A stretch of DNA of 64,000 bases from positions 248,001 through 312,000 of the forward strand of contig NZ_QXML01000001.1 in assembly GCF_003583985.1 (NCBI RefSeq), given 5' to 3'. Under the pieces are notes generated by a model. The model searched no databases and was not told where the DNA came from. It saw only the letters and a program-made list of their open reading frames with translations. Source of the DNA: Algoriphagus lacus. GTDB lineage: Bacteria; Bacteroidota; Bacteroidia; Cytophagales; Cyclobacteriaceae. Below, one piece after another: positions 44,336 to 51,937 of the stretch (position 1 is its first letter; each line of letters opens with the position of its first letter). The translations under genes and the position numbers were made by a program.

Positions 44336-45541
44336 ATGGAACAGCAAACTGATAAAAAACAACAAGATCTAACCTGGCTTGAGCACCTTCAAAAAAACAG
44401 CTGGGAGCCGGAAGTTATTATTTCGGGTATTACTCTGGCGGTTTTGTTTATTATTCCTTCCAGATTATTTGATTTTTCTGTGGTTTTGATCCAAGATTAC
44501 GGCCTAGAGCAGATTCCTGCGCAGTTGATTCTGGTCTATTTCTCTCTGATCATCACAGTTTTTAAGATTTTTTTGGTGATACACCTGATTATGCGATTTA
44601 TTTGGGCGGGTATGTTGGGAATCACTTATGCTTTTCCGGATGGTGTGATTAAAGAAAATCTGTTTAAATATTCTCAATCGGTAGATTATCCCCACCCTAC
44701 GTTCTACCTAGTTAAACTCGAGCGATGGTGCAGCATGATATATGGGTTTCCGATTTCTGTGGCAGTTCCGATCTTCAGCATCACTGGCTATTTATCGGCT
44801 CTGATAGGAATTTACTTGGTATTCAATCTGGACTTTCAGGTAGTCTATGTGATTTTTATGATTACCATGGTTATCCTAGCTGGTTTTTCAATTGTAAAAA
44901 AATCCAATAAGCTAAAGGACAGCATTGGGAAAAGCATGAGTAGCACCATTGGAGCAGTTTACCAAAGCAACTTGGGAAAATGGTCATTTATCTCCTTCTC
45001 TATTGTTTTGGTGGCGATCTCTTCACCTTTTATTTCTCAGGATTTGAAAGGATTTTCTGACTTTCAAACCAATGTCAATTTGGATGATTCGCAATACGAT
45101 TGGCCAAAGGATCAGGGCTATTTTGAAGAATACAATTCTGAAAAAAAACGATTTGCCCGAGTCTGGACTACTAAAAAGACGGTGGATTCGGAGTTCATGC
45201 AGCTTTATTTGCCCCGATATGCCCGGGATGAAAATTCCATATCAAAAATGAATGAGTTACTGAGTTCCGACACAATTCAATGGAGTACGGTAAATGGATA
45301 CCAAGATCAGTTTCGGATTTATATCAATGACTCTCTCATTCACTTGGGGAAGTGGTCCAAAGTGCGGGCAGGCCATACTGGCCAAATGGCTTTGTTTGGG
45401 CAGGTTCCTGTAGGTCATTTAAAACCAGGACTCCACGAATTACGGGTGGAGAAGCTTATTTATTTACCTCCATTTTTGTCAACCGGCAACGAGCTTCGCT
45501 ACCGAAAGAATTGGGCTCGATTTGAATTTGTGAAGAAATAG
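44336..45541 (+). CDS. Unrecognised membrane protein with C-terminal beta-rich domain
   Basis: I do not recognise this 401-residue protein. A cytoplasmic N-terminus of about 25 residues precedes four to five membrane segments, at about residues 30-50, 66-90, 138-165 and 168-188, and a further one at about 215-235 (WSFISFSIVLVAIS). The last 160 residues are soluble and rich in aromatic and charged residues (YDWPKDQGYFEEYNSEKKRFARVW), probably on the periplasmic side. The final 60 residues read as alternating beta strands ending in PPFLSTGNELRYRKNWARFEF. There is no lipobox and no known catalytic motif. It is monocistronic on the plus strand, convergent with the methyltransferase gene 5 bases away. 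Confidence 0.85.
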   Translation: MEQQTDKKQQDLTWLEHLQKNSWEPEVIISGITLAVLFIIPSRLFDFSVVLIQDYGLEQIPAQLILVYFSLIITVFKIFLVIHLIMRFIWAGMLGITYAFPDGVIKENLFKYSQSVDYPHPTFYLVKLERWCSMIYGFPISVAVPIFSITGYLSALIGIYLVFNLDFQVVYVIFMITMVILAGFSIVKKSNKLKDSIGKSMSSTIGAVYQSNLGKWSFISFSIVLVAISSPFISQDLKGFSDFQTNVNLDDSQYDWPKDQGYFEEYNSEKKRFARVWTTKKTVDSEFMQLYLPRYARDENSISKMNELLSSDTIQWSTVNGYQDQFRIYINDSLIHLGKWSKVRAGHTGQMALFGQVPVGHLKPGLHELRVEKLIYLPPFLSTGNELRYRKNWARFEFVKK

Positions 45542-45546
45542 TCAGA

Positions 45547-46923
45547 TCACATCCTGATTCTCCAATCCTTGGGGTAGTAATTGTTTAGCCTGTTTCCCAA
45601 GTTTTTGACCCAGCCCAGGGGGAGACCCTGATAGGTCATCAACACCCAACCGGTAGGTAAATCGGGGAGAATGGATTCGTTTTTTCTAAGAAAATCCAAT
45701 GCTTGATCCAGGTCAAGTTTAAAAGTTGCAAAGCCGGATTTTGGCAGCACGGAAAGTGCCCATTCATGGGAAGGAATCCAATCGTTTTTCTGTTTTTTGC
45801 CCAATTCCACTCCAAAGTAGCGGAGACTTAAATGCTGGGAAATCCGCTCAAAATGCCTGAAAAATTCCCGGTTGATCCTGAAAATGGAGTCATTGAGGCT
45901 GTAGTATTTTCCGCTTCCATCGAGCCCCAATTCGGCTTCAAGTGTTTTATCTTCTTTTTCACCCAGAGATTTCAACACCGAATGCTTGAAATCTTTGATC
46001 CGACCTGGTTCCTGGGAAGAGGCTGATTCCGGCCTTTTCAACACCGTGATGAAAAAACCTTCCCCTTCTACCAGATGCGGAAAAAACCGATAGCCAAAAA
46101 ACTTCCCGTCTGGAGTTTCCACTTCTGTTTCGACAATCTTCCAATCTGAATCCAATGTAATCCGAACAGGTTCAAATGCAAACTCCTCGGTGAGAAAGCG
46201 GATCATGGCTTCATTTTCCTGCTCGTTGAAGGTGCAAGTGGAATAAATCAGGTATCCGCTGCCTTTGACCAAAGCCCCGGCTTTATCCATTATCCGCTTT
46301 TGCCGGGAAGCACAAAGGGTCACGTGATCCAGTGACCACTCCTCTCTGGCTTGGGGGTCCTTCCGAAACATCCCTTCCCCCGAGCAGGGAGCATCCACCA
46401 ATACCAGATCAAAAAATCCTTCCAATGGCTCAAAGTGATCGGGATCATTGTTGGTCACAGCAATATTTCCAAGTCCCCATTTAACGGCGTTTTCTTTCAG
46501 AATTTGAGCTCGGGACTGAATGACTTCATTGGCAACCAAAAGACCCTCATTTCCCAAATAGGAGGAAAGAATCGTACTCTTTCCGCCTGGGGCTGCAGCC
46601 AGATCCAAGTAAACTCCCTTGGGAATTTCCAGACTTTTCAAGATATGCTCGATAAACATCGAGGAAGCCTCCTGTACGTAGTAGGCGCCAGCGTGAAAAG
46701 CTGGGTCAAGGGTAAAACTTGGTCTTTCTTCCAGAAAAAAACCCTGTTGTGACCATGGAATCGGGTTTTTTGGCCAAGAAGGGGAAAAGTTTTTTGAGGG
46801 ATTAAGGCGGATGGCTGTACGGGGTGTGCGATTGATGGCCGCTTTAAAGTTTTCAAAATCTTGCTTGCCCAAAAGAGCAAGCATCTGGGACTCAAAGTCA
46901 GCGGGCAGTTGGATCTCGGACAT
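45547..46923 (-). CDS. NOL1/NOP2/Sun-family RNA cytosine-C5 methyltransferase
   Basis: A 458-residue RNA m5C methyltransferase. SAM-binding motif I is DLAAAPGGKST (about 108-118). The two family cysteines are present: C in VDAPCSGEGMFR (motif IV) and the catalytic C in IYSTCTFNEQEN (motif VI). Length and the separate C-terminal PUA-like domain (about 330-458, ending LGNRLNNYYPKDWRIR) match RsmF (YebU), which methylates C1407 of 16S rRNA; an exact target is not proven. No symbol is given because RsmB and RsmF relatives are similar. It is monocistronic. Confidence 0.9.
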   Translation of the reverse strand: MSEIQLPADFESQMLALLGKQDFENFKAAINRTPRTAIRLNPSKNFSPSWPKNPIPWSQQGFFLEERPSFTLDPAFHAGAYYVQEASSMFIEHILKSLEIPKGVYLDLAAAPGGKSTILSSYLGNEGLLVANEVIQSRAQILKENAVKWGLGNIAVTNNDPDHFEPLEGFFDLVLVDAPCSGEGMFRKDPQAREEWSLDHVTLCASRQKRIMDKAGALVKGSGYLIYSTCTFNEQENEAMIRFLTEEFAFEPVRITLDSDWKIVETEVETPDGKFFGYRFFPHLVEGEGFFITVLKRPESASSQEPGRIKDFKHSVLKSLGEKEDKTLEAELGLDGSGKYYSLNDSIFRINREFFRHFERISQHLSLRYFGVELGKKQKNDWIPSHEWALSVLPKSGFATFKLDLDQALDFLRKNESILPDLPTGWVLMTYQGLPLGWVKNLGNRLNNYYPKDWRIRM

Positions 46924-46940
46924 GGAGCAAATATAAGGGA

Positions 46941-47000
46941 TCAGTATGCAGTATTCAGTTGACAGATTTTTGCGTACTGCCTGATGACCACTGCCAACTT
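46941..47000. repeat. Short stutter repeat (CAGTAT/ACTGCC words)
   Basis: Between the methyltransferase start and the DUF1304 gene the sequence reads as imperfect repeated and mirrored words (CAGTATGCAGTATTCAGTTGAC, shortened here to its words CAGTAT, GCAGTAT, CAGTTGAC, then GTACTGCC and CACTGCCAAC). It is low in complexity and unlike the flanking genes. Its role, if any, is unknown. Confidence 0.45.
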
Positions 47001-47036
47001 CAAAATTTCTTATCTTGAAAGTAAACTGATGAATCT

Positions 47037-47399
47037 ATGGAACTCGCTTCAAATCTAGTCATTGGCCTGATCGCCGTATTGCATTTGTATTTTCTTTGGT
47101 TTGAAATGTTTGCCTGGGAGACGACGGGACGAAAGATATTCAGGCAAATGCCTGCGGAGCTTTTTCCAAAAACCAAAGCATTGGCTGCAAATCAGGGATT
47201 GTACAATGGTTTTTTGGTTGCAGGATTGGTATGGTCTCTTGTCATTACCGATCCGGTTTGGGCGGATAATGTGGCTTTGTTTTTCCTGACCTGTGTCTTA
47301 ATCGCGGGAATTTTTGGAGCTATTACTGCCAGCAAAAAGATCTTTTATGTTCAGGGATTACCAGCCCTTATAGCGATAATTCTGATTTTGATGGTCTAA
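47037..47399 (+). CDS. DUF1304 small membrane protein
   Basis: A 120-residue protein with four membrane segments (about residues 5-22, 50-68, 72-92 and 97-118). LHLYFLWFEMFAWET and ANQGLYNGFLVAGLVW are the DUF1304 landmarks. Function is unknown. It is monocistronic on the plus strand; the 119 bases downstream show no clear terminator. Confidence 0.9.
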   Translation: MELASNLVIGLIAVLHLYFLWFEMFAWETTGRKIFRQMPAELFPKTKALAANQGLYNGFLVAGLVWSLVITDPVWADNVALFFLTCVLIAGIFGAITASKKIFYVQGLPALIAIILILMV

Positions 47400-47518
47400 T
47401 AGTTTTTCGATTTCGAAACCAGCAAAAAACCTATCCCTGATAATTAGGATTCAAAAAGTGTTGAGAGCTTGATTTCCTTCTTTTTGCAGTACACTCATCC
47501 CTTTTGGAAAATCCTTCA

Positions 47519-48655
47519 TTATCGTACCCAGGAAGTACCAAAGACAAAATAATACGCCCATTGCTCAGGACCTCGGGCCACATCCATTCCCATTCGGAGG
47601 TTAAGTTTTCTGGCGATCAGGTAGCGCCCTCCCGCACCTCCGGAAACTCTCCAGGAAGAATCTCCCCATGAATCTCCCTCTAAAACGGCCTTTGCAGCCC
47701 CTCCAAATCCTACCAAACTAAATCGGGAGGTAAAATCCCATCTCCATTCAGTTTCTCCTAGTCCAATGATATTTCCTTGGTATCGGGCCACGGGAATCCC
47801 CCTCATGCTGATAAACGGAAGCATATAAAATGGTGCGTCTCCCCATAGATTTTGATACTCGGCTCTGAATCCAGAAATAAGTTTGTCCGAAACTGGAATC
47901 CACCAATAGGCTGCTGTGTTGACCGAGCTGTAAGAGTAATCACTGCCCAGCCATTCTGCAGAAGTTGAAAAAAGCGTATTCCATCGAAAGCCTTTATTTG
48001 GAGTGAAAATATTGTCCCTTCCATCAAATTCTATCAATATTCCCGGTCGGCTAATAGTACTATTGACATCCTTCGGATCATGGAATTCAGGATTTGTTCG
48101 GGCTAATTCTGTCTTCAAAAACAAATAATTCAACCCTGCATACCAATCACTTCTCCCAAACTGCTTGATCAACTGACCTGATATTGGGATGGTCCTGATA
48201 TTAAACTCAAATTCTTTCTCTCCTAAGTTTTCAAAGGTTCTATAGAATTCAAGATTAACATCCGCATAGCCAGTAAAAAGGCGATAGTTGGATCTCCACT
48301 TTTTAATGACACCTCCGGCCGCAGCACCTAAAACCCAAGTTCCGTTGGCTGTATAAGCTCCACCTGCTCCGAAAATATTTGGTTTGGCTCTAGTCTCTAC
48401 CACCTTCCCGTCCACACTGTCCCGATAGGGAGTATTTGGATCGACAAAAACAGCAAATAAAGCTCCTCCAAAACTTCCCAAAGCAGGTTCAGTAATGATT
48501 GAAGGAAAAGGAATAAACCCATTTGCAGTTAATACCCAATCACTTAAATCCAACTTTTGGTCCAAGGAGTCCCTCAAGGAAACCTTTTGCTTTTGAGCAG
48601 AAGCAAGCCCCGTGAAAAAACAAGTAAGGCAAAAGATTTGAATGGCTTTTTTCAT
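47519..48655 (-). CDS. Omp85/BamA-like outer-membrane barrel protein
   Basis: A 378-residue protein with a signal peptide ending near residue 20 (GLASAQ). The rest is a predicted beta barrel of the surface-antigen (BamA/TamA) type without POTRA repeats. Features that suggest this are the alternating hydrophobic strands, GFRWNTLFSTSAEWLGSDYSYS, and a final conserved strand block RGIPVARYQGN....LGETEWRWDFTSRFSLVGFGGA, containing the RG(x)P-like tip motif of Omp85 proteins. The chain ends in FGTSWVR. It probably sits in the outer membrane; transported substrate unknown. It is monocistronic. Confidence 0.8.
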   Translation of the reverse strand: MKKAIQIFCLTCFFTGLASAQKQKVSLRDSLDQKLDLSDWVLTANGFIPFPSIITEPALGSFGGALFAVFVDPNTPYRDSVDGKVVETRAKPNIFGAGGAYTANGTWVLGAAAGGVIKKWRSNYRLFTGYADVNLEFYRTFENLGEKEFEFNIRTIPISGQLIKQFGRSDWYAGLNYLFLKTELARTNPEFHDPKDVNSTISRPGILIEFDGRDNIFTPNKGFRWNTLFSTSAEWLGSDYSYSSVNTAAYWWIPVSDKLISGFRAEYQNLWGDAPFYMLPFISMRGIPVARYQGNIIGLGETEWRWDFTSRFSLVGFGGAAKAVLEGDSWGDSSWRVSGGAGGRYLIARKLNLRMGMDVARGPEQWAYYFVFGTSWVR

Positions 48656-48732
48656 AAAAAACTAATTAATCAACTAAGCGTCAAAACTAATTTGGGAAAG
48701 AATTCCGAAAAATGATTTTCAGCAGATAAAAC

Positions 48733-48764
48733 AAAAAACCTCCGGTCGCTTTCAAAACCGGAGG
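48733..48764 (-). terminator. Intrinsic terminator after the fadN-fadA-fadE operon
   Basis: On the minus strand CCTCCGGT and ACCGGAGG form an 8-base perfect stem with a 10-base loop, followed by six T. It lies 26 bases past the acyl-CoA dehydrogenase stop. Confidence 0.9.
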
Positions 48765-48789
48765 CTCAGGTACTCAATCTATCTCAAAA

Positions 48790-50583
48790 TTAAAATGGGT
48801 ATTTTCCTTGGGCAATCATGTAGTCGGCAATTTGCCTTCTCAATTCTTTGGTGTTGACCAAATCCGCTTTGGTGTATCGCTTCAGGCCCATGAGCATGAC
48901 TTTTTGCTCGTCACCTTTAGTGAATGATGCGATGGCTTCTTTGGCAGCGGCATTTATTTTGTCAACGGCCTCAGACAAATAAACCTGCGACATCGCGATC
49001 TGATTGGAGCAAGCGGCCTCTCCTTTTAGACTTACCAGTTTCTCGGTTCTCAAAATCGCTGATTCAGCAGCATAGATTTCTATCATGACATCGGCAAGAT
49101 TCATCATGATCTCCTGTTCGTCCTCGATCCGATCCTGGAGAGCCATGGCAGCTTTGCCACCTACCATGAGAAATACTTTCTTCAGGTTTTTGAGGACGTC
49201 CTTCTCCGCTGCAAAAAGTTCAGAAGTGTCGATGGTCTCAAAAGAAGGGACAGAGGTCAATTCAGCGGAAACAGCCATTGCCGGTTCGAAAATGTTCACC
49301 TCACCTTTCATAGCTCGCTTCAAGAGCATTCCGACCATCAGCATTCTGTTGATTTCATTGGTGCCTTCGTAAATCCTTGAAATTCTGGCATCGCGATAGG
49401 CTCTTTCCATTGGCGCATCAGCAGAATAACCCATTCCACCATAGACTTGAACCCCTTGATCGACTACGTAGTCAAGGACTTCCGAACCGTGGATTTTTGC
49501 AATCGCACATTCGATGGCAAAGGCTTCCACTCCTTTCAACTTGGCCTCGGTTTCATTCATTCCCTCGGAAATCAGGGCATTAATCCGATCCTCTATATCT
49601 TGCCCCGCACGGTAACAAAGGGATTCGGAAACGTAGGTTCTAATGGCCATTTCGGCCAATTTAGATTTGATGGCACCAAACGTATTGATGCTGACCCCAA
49701 ACTGCTTGCGCTCGGTGGAGTATTTGAGACAAAGAGAAATTACACCTCTTACGCCTCCCAAAACTCCGGCACCCAGTTTTACCCTACCGATATTGAGGAT
49801 GTTTACTGCGATTTTGAAGCCATTTTGACGGTCAGAAAGCATGTTTTCCACAGGTACTGGGCAGTCATTGAAAAAGACCTGACGGGTAGAGGACCCTTTA
49901 ATACCCATCTTTTTTTCCTCTTCATTCATCGTGATTCCCCCGAAGGTTTTTTCAACGATGAACGCGGTGAGGTTTTTGTCGTCTTCTATTTTGGCGAAAA
50001 CGATGAAAAGATCTGCAAAGCCGGCATTGGAAATCCACATTTTCTGGCCGTTAAGCAAGTAGGTTTTTCCGTCTGCTGATAGGGTCGCTTTGGTTTTGCC
50101 GCTGTTGGCATCCGAACCGGCATCAGGTTCGGTTAAGCAATAGCAAGCAGCCCATTCTCCTGAAGCAAGTTTTGGTAGATATTTTTGTTTTTGCTCCTCA
50201 GTGCCATAGTATAAAATCGGAAGAGTGCCGATTCCGGTGTGGGCTCCATAGGTAGTTGAAAATGATCCGGCTGCCCCGATAATATCGGCAATTAGCATGG
50301 ACGTATTGAAACTCATCCCCAATCCGCCATATTCTTCAGGCACGACAATTCCAAGTAGTCCGAGTTCGCCTGCCTTTTTGAAAATAGAAGGAACCAAGTC
50401 AGGGTTCTTCATGCTGTCAATGGCTTCGATATTTGGCGTAATCTCCGTATCGATAAAATCCTGACAGGCCTGAGCCATCATTTTTTGCTCTTCGGTAAAC
50501 TGCTCAGGAATAAAAATATCCTGTGCAGGCGTCTCTCTGACGAGGAATTCACCTCCTTGGATTGCTTTCGTTAGTGTGGCCAT
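48790..50583 (-). CDS. fadE: Acyl-CoA dehydrogenase (long FadE/VLCAD-like type)
   Basis: I place the start at the ATG at 50583 (MATLTKAIQGG); an in-frame ATG at 50634 would add 17 unlikely residues. The 597-residue flavoprotein catalyses the first beta-oxidation step, acyl-CoA to 2-enoyl-CoA. The core has the FAD/substrate segments CYCLTEPDAGSDAN and KMWISNAGFAD, and the catalytic glutamate in IYEGTNEI. The extra C-terminal 170 residues make it the long type, comparable with Bacillus FadE (594). It is the last gene of the fadN-fadA-fadE order, with gaps of 113 bases (with a stutter repeat) to fadA, and is followed by a strong terminator. Confidence 0.93.
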   Translation of the reverse strand: MATLTKAIQGGEFLVRETPAQDIFIPEQFTEEQKMMAQACQDFIDTEITPNIEAIDSMKNPDLVPSIFKKAGELGLLGIVVPEEYGGLGMSFNTSMLIADIIGAAGSFSTTYGAHTGIGTLPILYYGTEEQKQKYLPKLASGEWAACYCLTEPDAGSDANSGKTKATLSADGKTYLLNGQKMWISNAGFADLFIVFAKIEDDKNLTAFIVEKTFGGITMNEEEKKMGIKGSSTRQVFFNDCPVPVENMLSDRQNGFKIAVNILNIGRVKLGAGVLGGVRGVISLCLKYSTERKQFGVSINTFGAIKSKLAEMAIRTYVSESLCYRAGQDIEDRINALISEGMNETEAKLKGVEAFAIECAIAKIHGSEVLDYVVDQGVQVYGGMGYSADAPMERAYRDARISRIYEGTNEINRMLMVGMLLKRAMKGEVNIFEPAMAVSAELTSVPSFETIDTSELFAAEKDVLKNLKKVFLMVGGKAAMALQDRIEDEQEIMMNLADVMIEIYAAESAILRTEKLVSLKGEAACSNQIAMSQVYLSEAVDKINAAAKEAIASFTKGDEQKVMLMGLKRYTKADLVNTKELRRQIADYMIAQGKYPF

Positions 50584-50610
50584 TATTTTTATGTTTTTAG
50601 TATTCTTCAT

Positions 50611-50696
50611 TATTGGACATTCAGCGTTCAACATTCAATGTTCGATATTTCAAATAATGAATATCTAATGACGAATTTCGAACACCGAAGTATTCC
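50611..50696. repeat. Stutter repeat (TTCAACATTC/TTCGATATT words) between fadE and fadA
   Basis: The gap reads as imperfectly repeated and inverted short words (ACATTCAGCG, TTCAACATTC, AATGTTCGAT, AATATCTAAT, GAATTTCGAA). It is A+T-rich and self-complementary in patches. I recognise the style from intergenic DNA of other Bacteroidota but cannot name a defined element. Confidence 0.5.
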
Positions 50697-51872
50697 CTAT
50701 TTCAACAACTCGTAGATTCCTGCAACTCCCTGACCCCCACCTACACAGGCAGTGACCAGACCATATTTTTTGTTTTGCCTTCTTAATTCATTGAAAATCT
50801 GAACGGAAAGCTTGGCTCCTGTGCATCCCAGTGGGTGACCCAAAGCAACAGCTCCACCATTCACATTGACGATATCCTGATTCATGTCCAAAGATTTCAT
50901 CACAGCCAAGCCTTGAGCAGCAAAGGCTTCATTCAGCTCCACCAGATCGATCTGACCTAAGCTTAGGCCTGCCTGCTTCAATGCTTTTGGAACGGCTTCT
51001 TTTGGACCGATTCCCATGATGCGCGGATCTACTCCTGCTACACTGTAAGCCATCATTCTTGCAATTGGATCAAGACCGAGAGATTTCATCAGTCGCTCTG
51101 ACATCACCACCACAAAGGAAGCTCCATCAGAAGTCTGGGAAGAATTACCTGCAGTCACTTGGCCTCCGTTTTTGAATGCCGGCTTCAATGCCGCCAATCC
51201 CTCCATGGTAGTTCCAGCACGAGGTCCTTCGTCAGTGTCCACGGTGAATTTTCTGGTTTTCTTTTTGCCTTTTTCATCCAAATAGGTTTCCTCTACTTCC
51301 ACAGGAACGATTTCATCTTTGAATTTTCCTGAAGCGATGGCTGCAAGAGCTTTCTCATGAGACCGAACGGAAAAAGCATCGGCTTCCTCCCGGGTGATGC
51401 TGTATTCCCTGGCCAATTCTTCTGCTGTCAATCCCATGCTTAGGTAATAGGATGGGGTTTGGGATGCGATTTTCCAGTTCAGGGCCGTTTTGTAACCCAT
51501 CATCGGCACTAATGACATGGATTCCGTACCACCGGCGATGATGCAATCGGCCATTCCGGCCTTGATTTTTCCAACGGCCAAAGCGATGGCTTCCAATCCA
51601 GATCCGCAATAGCGGTTGATAATGAAACCGGGAATATCAATTCCCAGGGCCAAAAGGGAAATCATTCGGCCCATTTGCATGCCCTGCTCGGCCTCCGGCA
51701 CAGCATTACCTACAATCAGGTCGTCGACCATTTTGGCCTCCAGACCAGGTGTATTTGCTACCAAATGTTTGATGACATCAGCAGCCAGGTCATCCGGGCG
51801 GTAAAATCTGAAACCTCCTTTTTTGGACTTTCCAACCGCTGATCTATATCCGTTTATTATATATGCTTCCAT
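50697..51872 (-). CDS. fadA: Acetyl-CoA acyltransferase (thiolase)
   Basis: A 391-residue thiolase catalysing the last beta-oxidation step, cleaving 3-ketoacyl-CoA with CoA. The acyl-accepting cysteine is C89 (NRYCGSGLEAI); the C-terminal catalytic set is GHPLGCTGAK (His) and TACVGGGQG (Cys), and NEAFAAQGLA lies between. Length is typical of the degradative class. It is the middle gene of the fadN-fadA-fadE unit, 65 bases after the fadN stop and 113 bases before fadE. Confidence 0.95.
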   Translation of the reverse strand: MEAYIINGYRSAVGKSKKGGFRFYRPDDLAADVIKHLVANTPGLEAKMVDDLIVGNAVPEAEQGMQMGRMISLLALGIDIPGFIINRYCGSGLEAIALAVGKIKAGMADCIIAGGTESMSLVPMMGYKTALNWKIASQTPSYYLSMGLTAEELAREYSITREEADAFSVRSHEKALAAIASGKFKDEIVPVEVEETYLDEKGKKKTRKFTVDTDEGPRAGTTMEGLAALKPAFKNGGQVTAGNSSQTSDGASFVVVMSERLMKSLGLDPIARMMAYSVAGVDPRIMGIGPKEAVPKALKQAGLSLGQIDLVELNEAFAAQGLAVMKSLDMNQDIVNVNGGAVALGHPLGCTGAKLSVQIFNELRRQNKKYGLVTACVGGGQGVAGIYELLK

Positions 51873-51910
51873 TTTTATTAGTTATTGGGGTTTGGGTTAT
51901 TGAGTAACTT

Positions 51911-51937
51911 GGTACGTGGTACATAGTACTTCGTACA
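51911..51937. repeat. GTAC stutter repeat between fadA and fadN
   Basis: Four GTAC words occur within 26 bases (GGTACGTGGTACATAGTACT then TCGTAC). The 65-base gap between the fadN stop and the fadA start otherwise holds nothing notable. The repeat just precedes the fadN stop on the minus strand. Confidence 0.5.
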
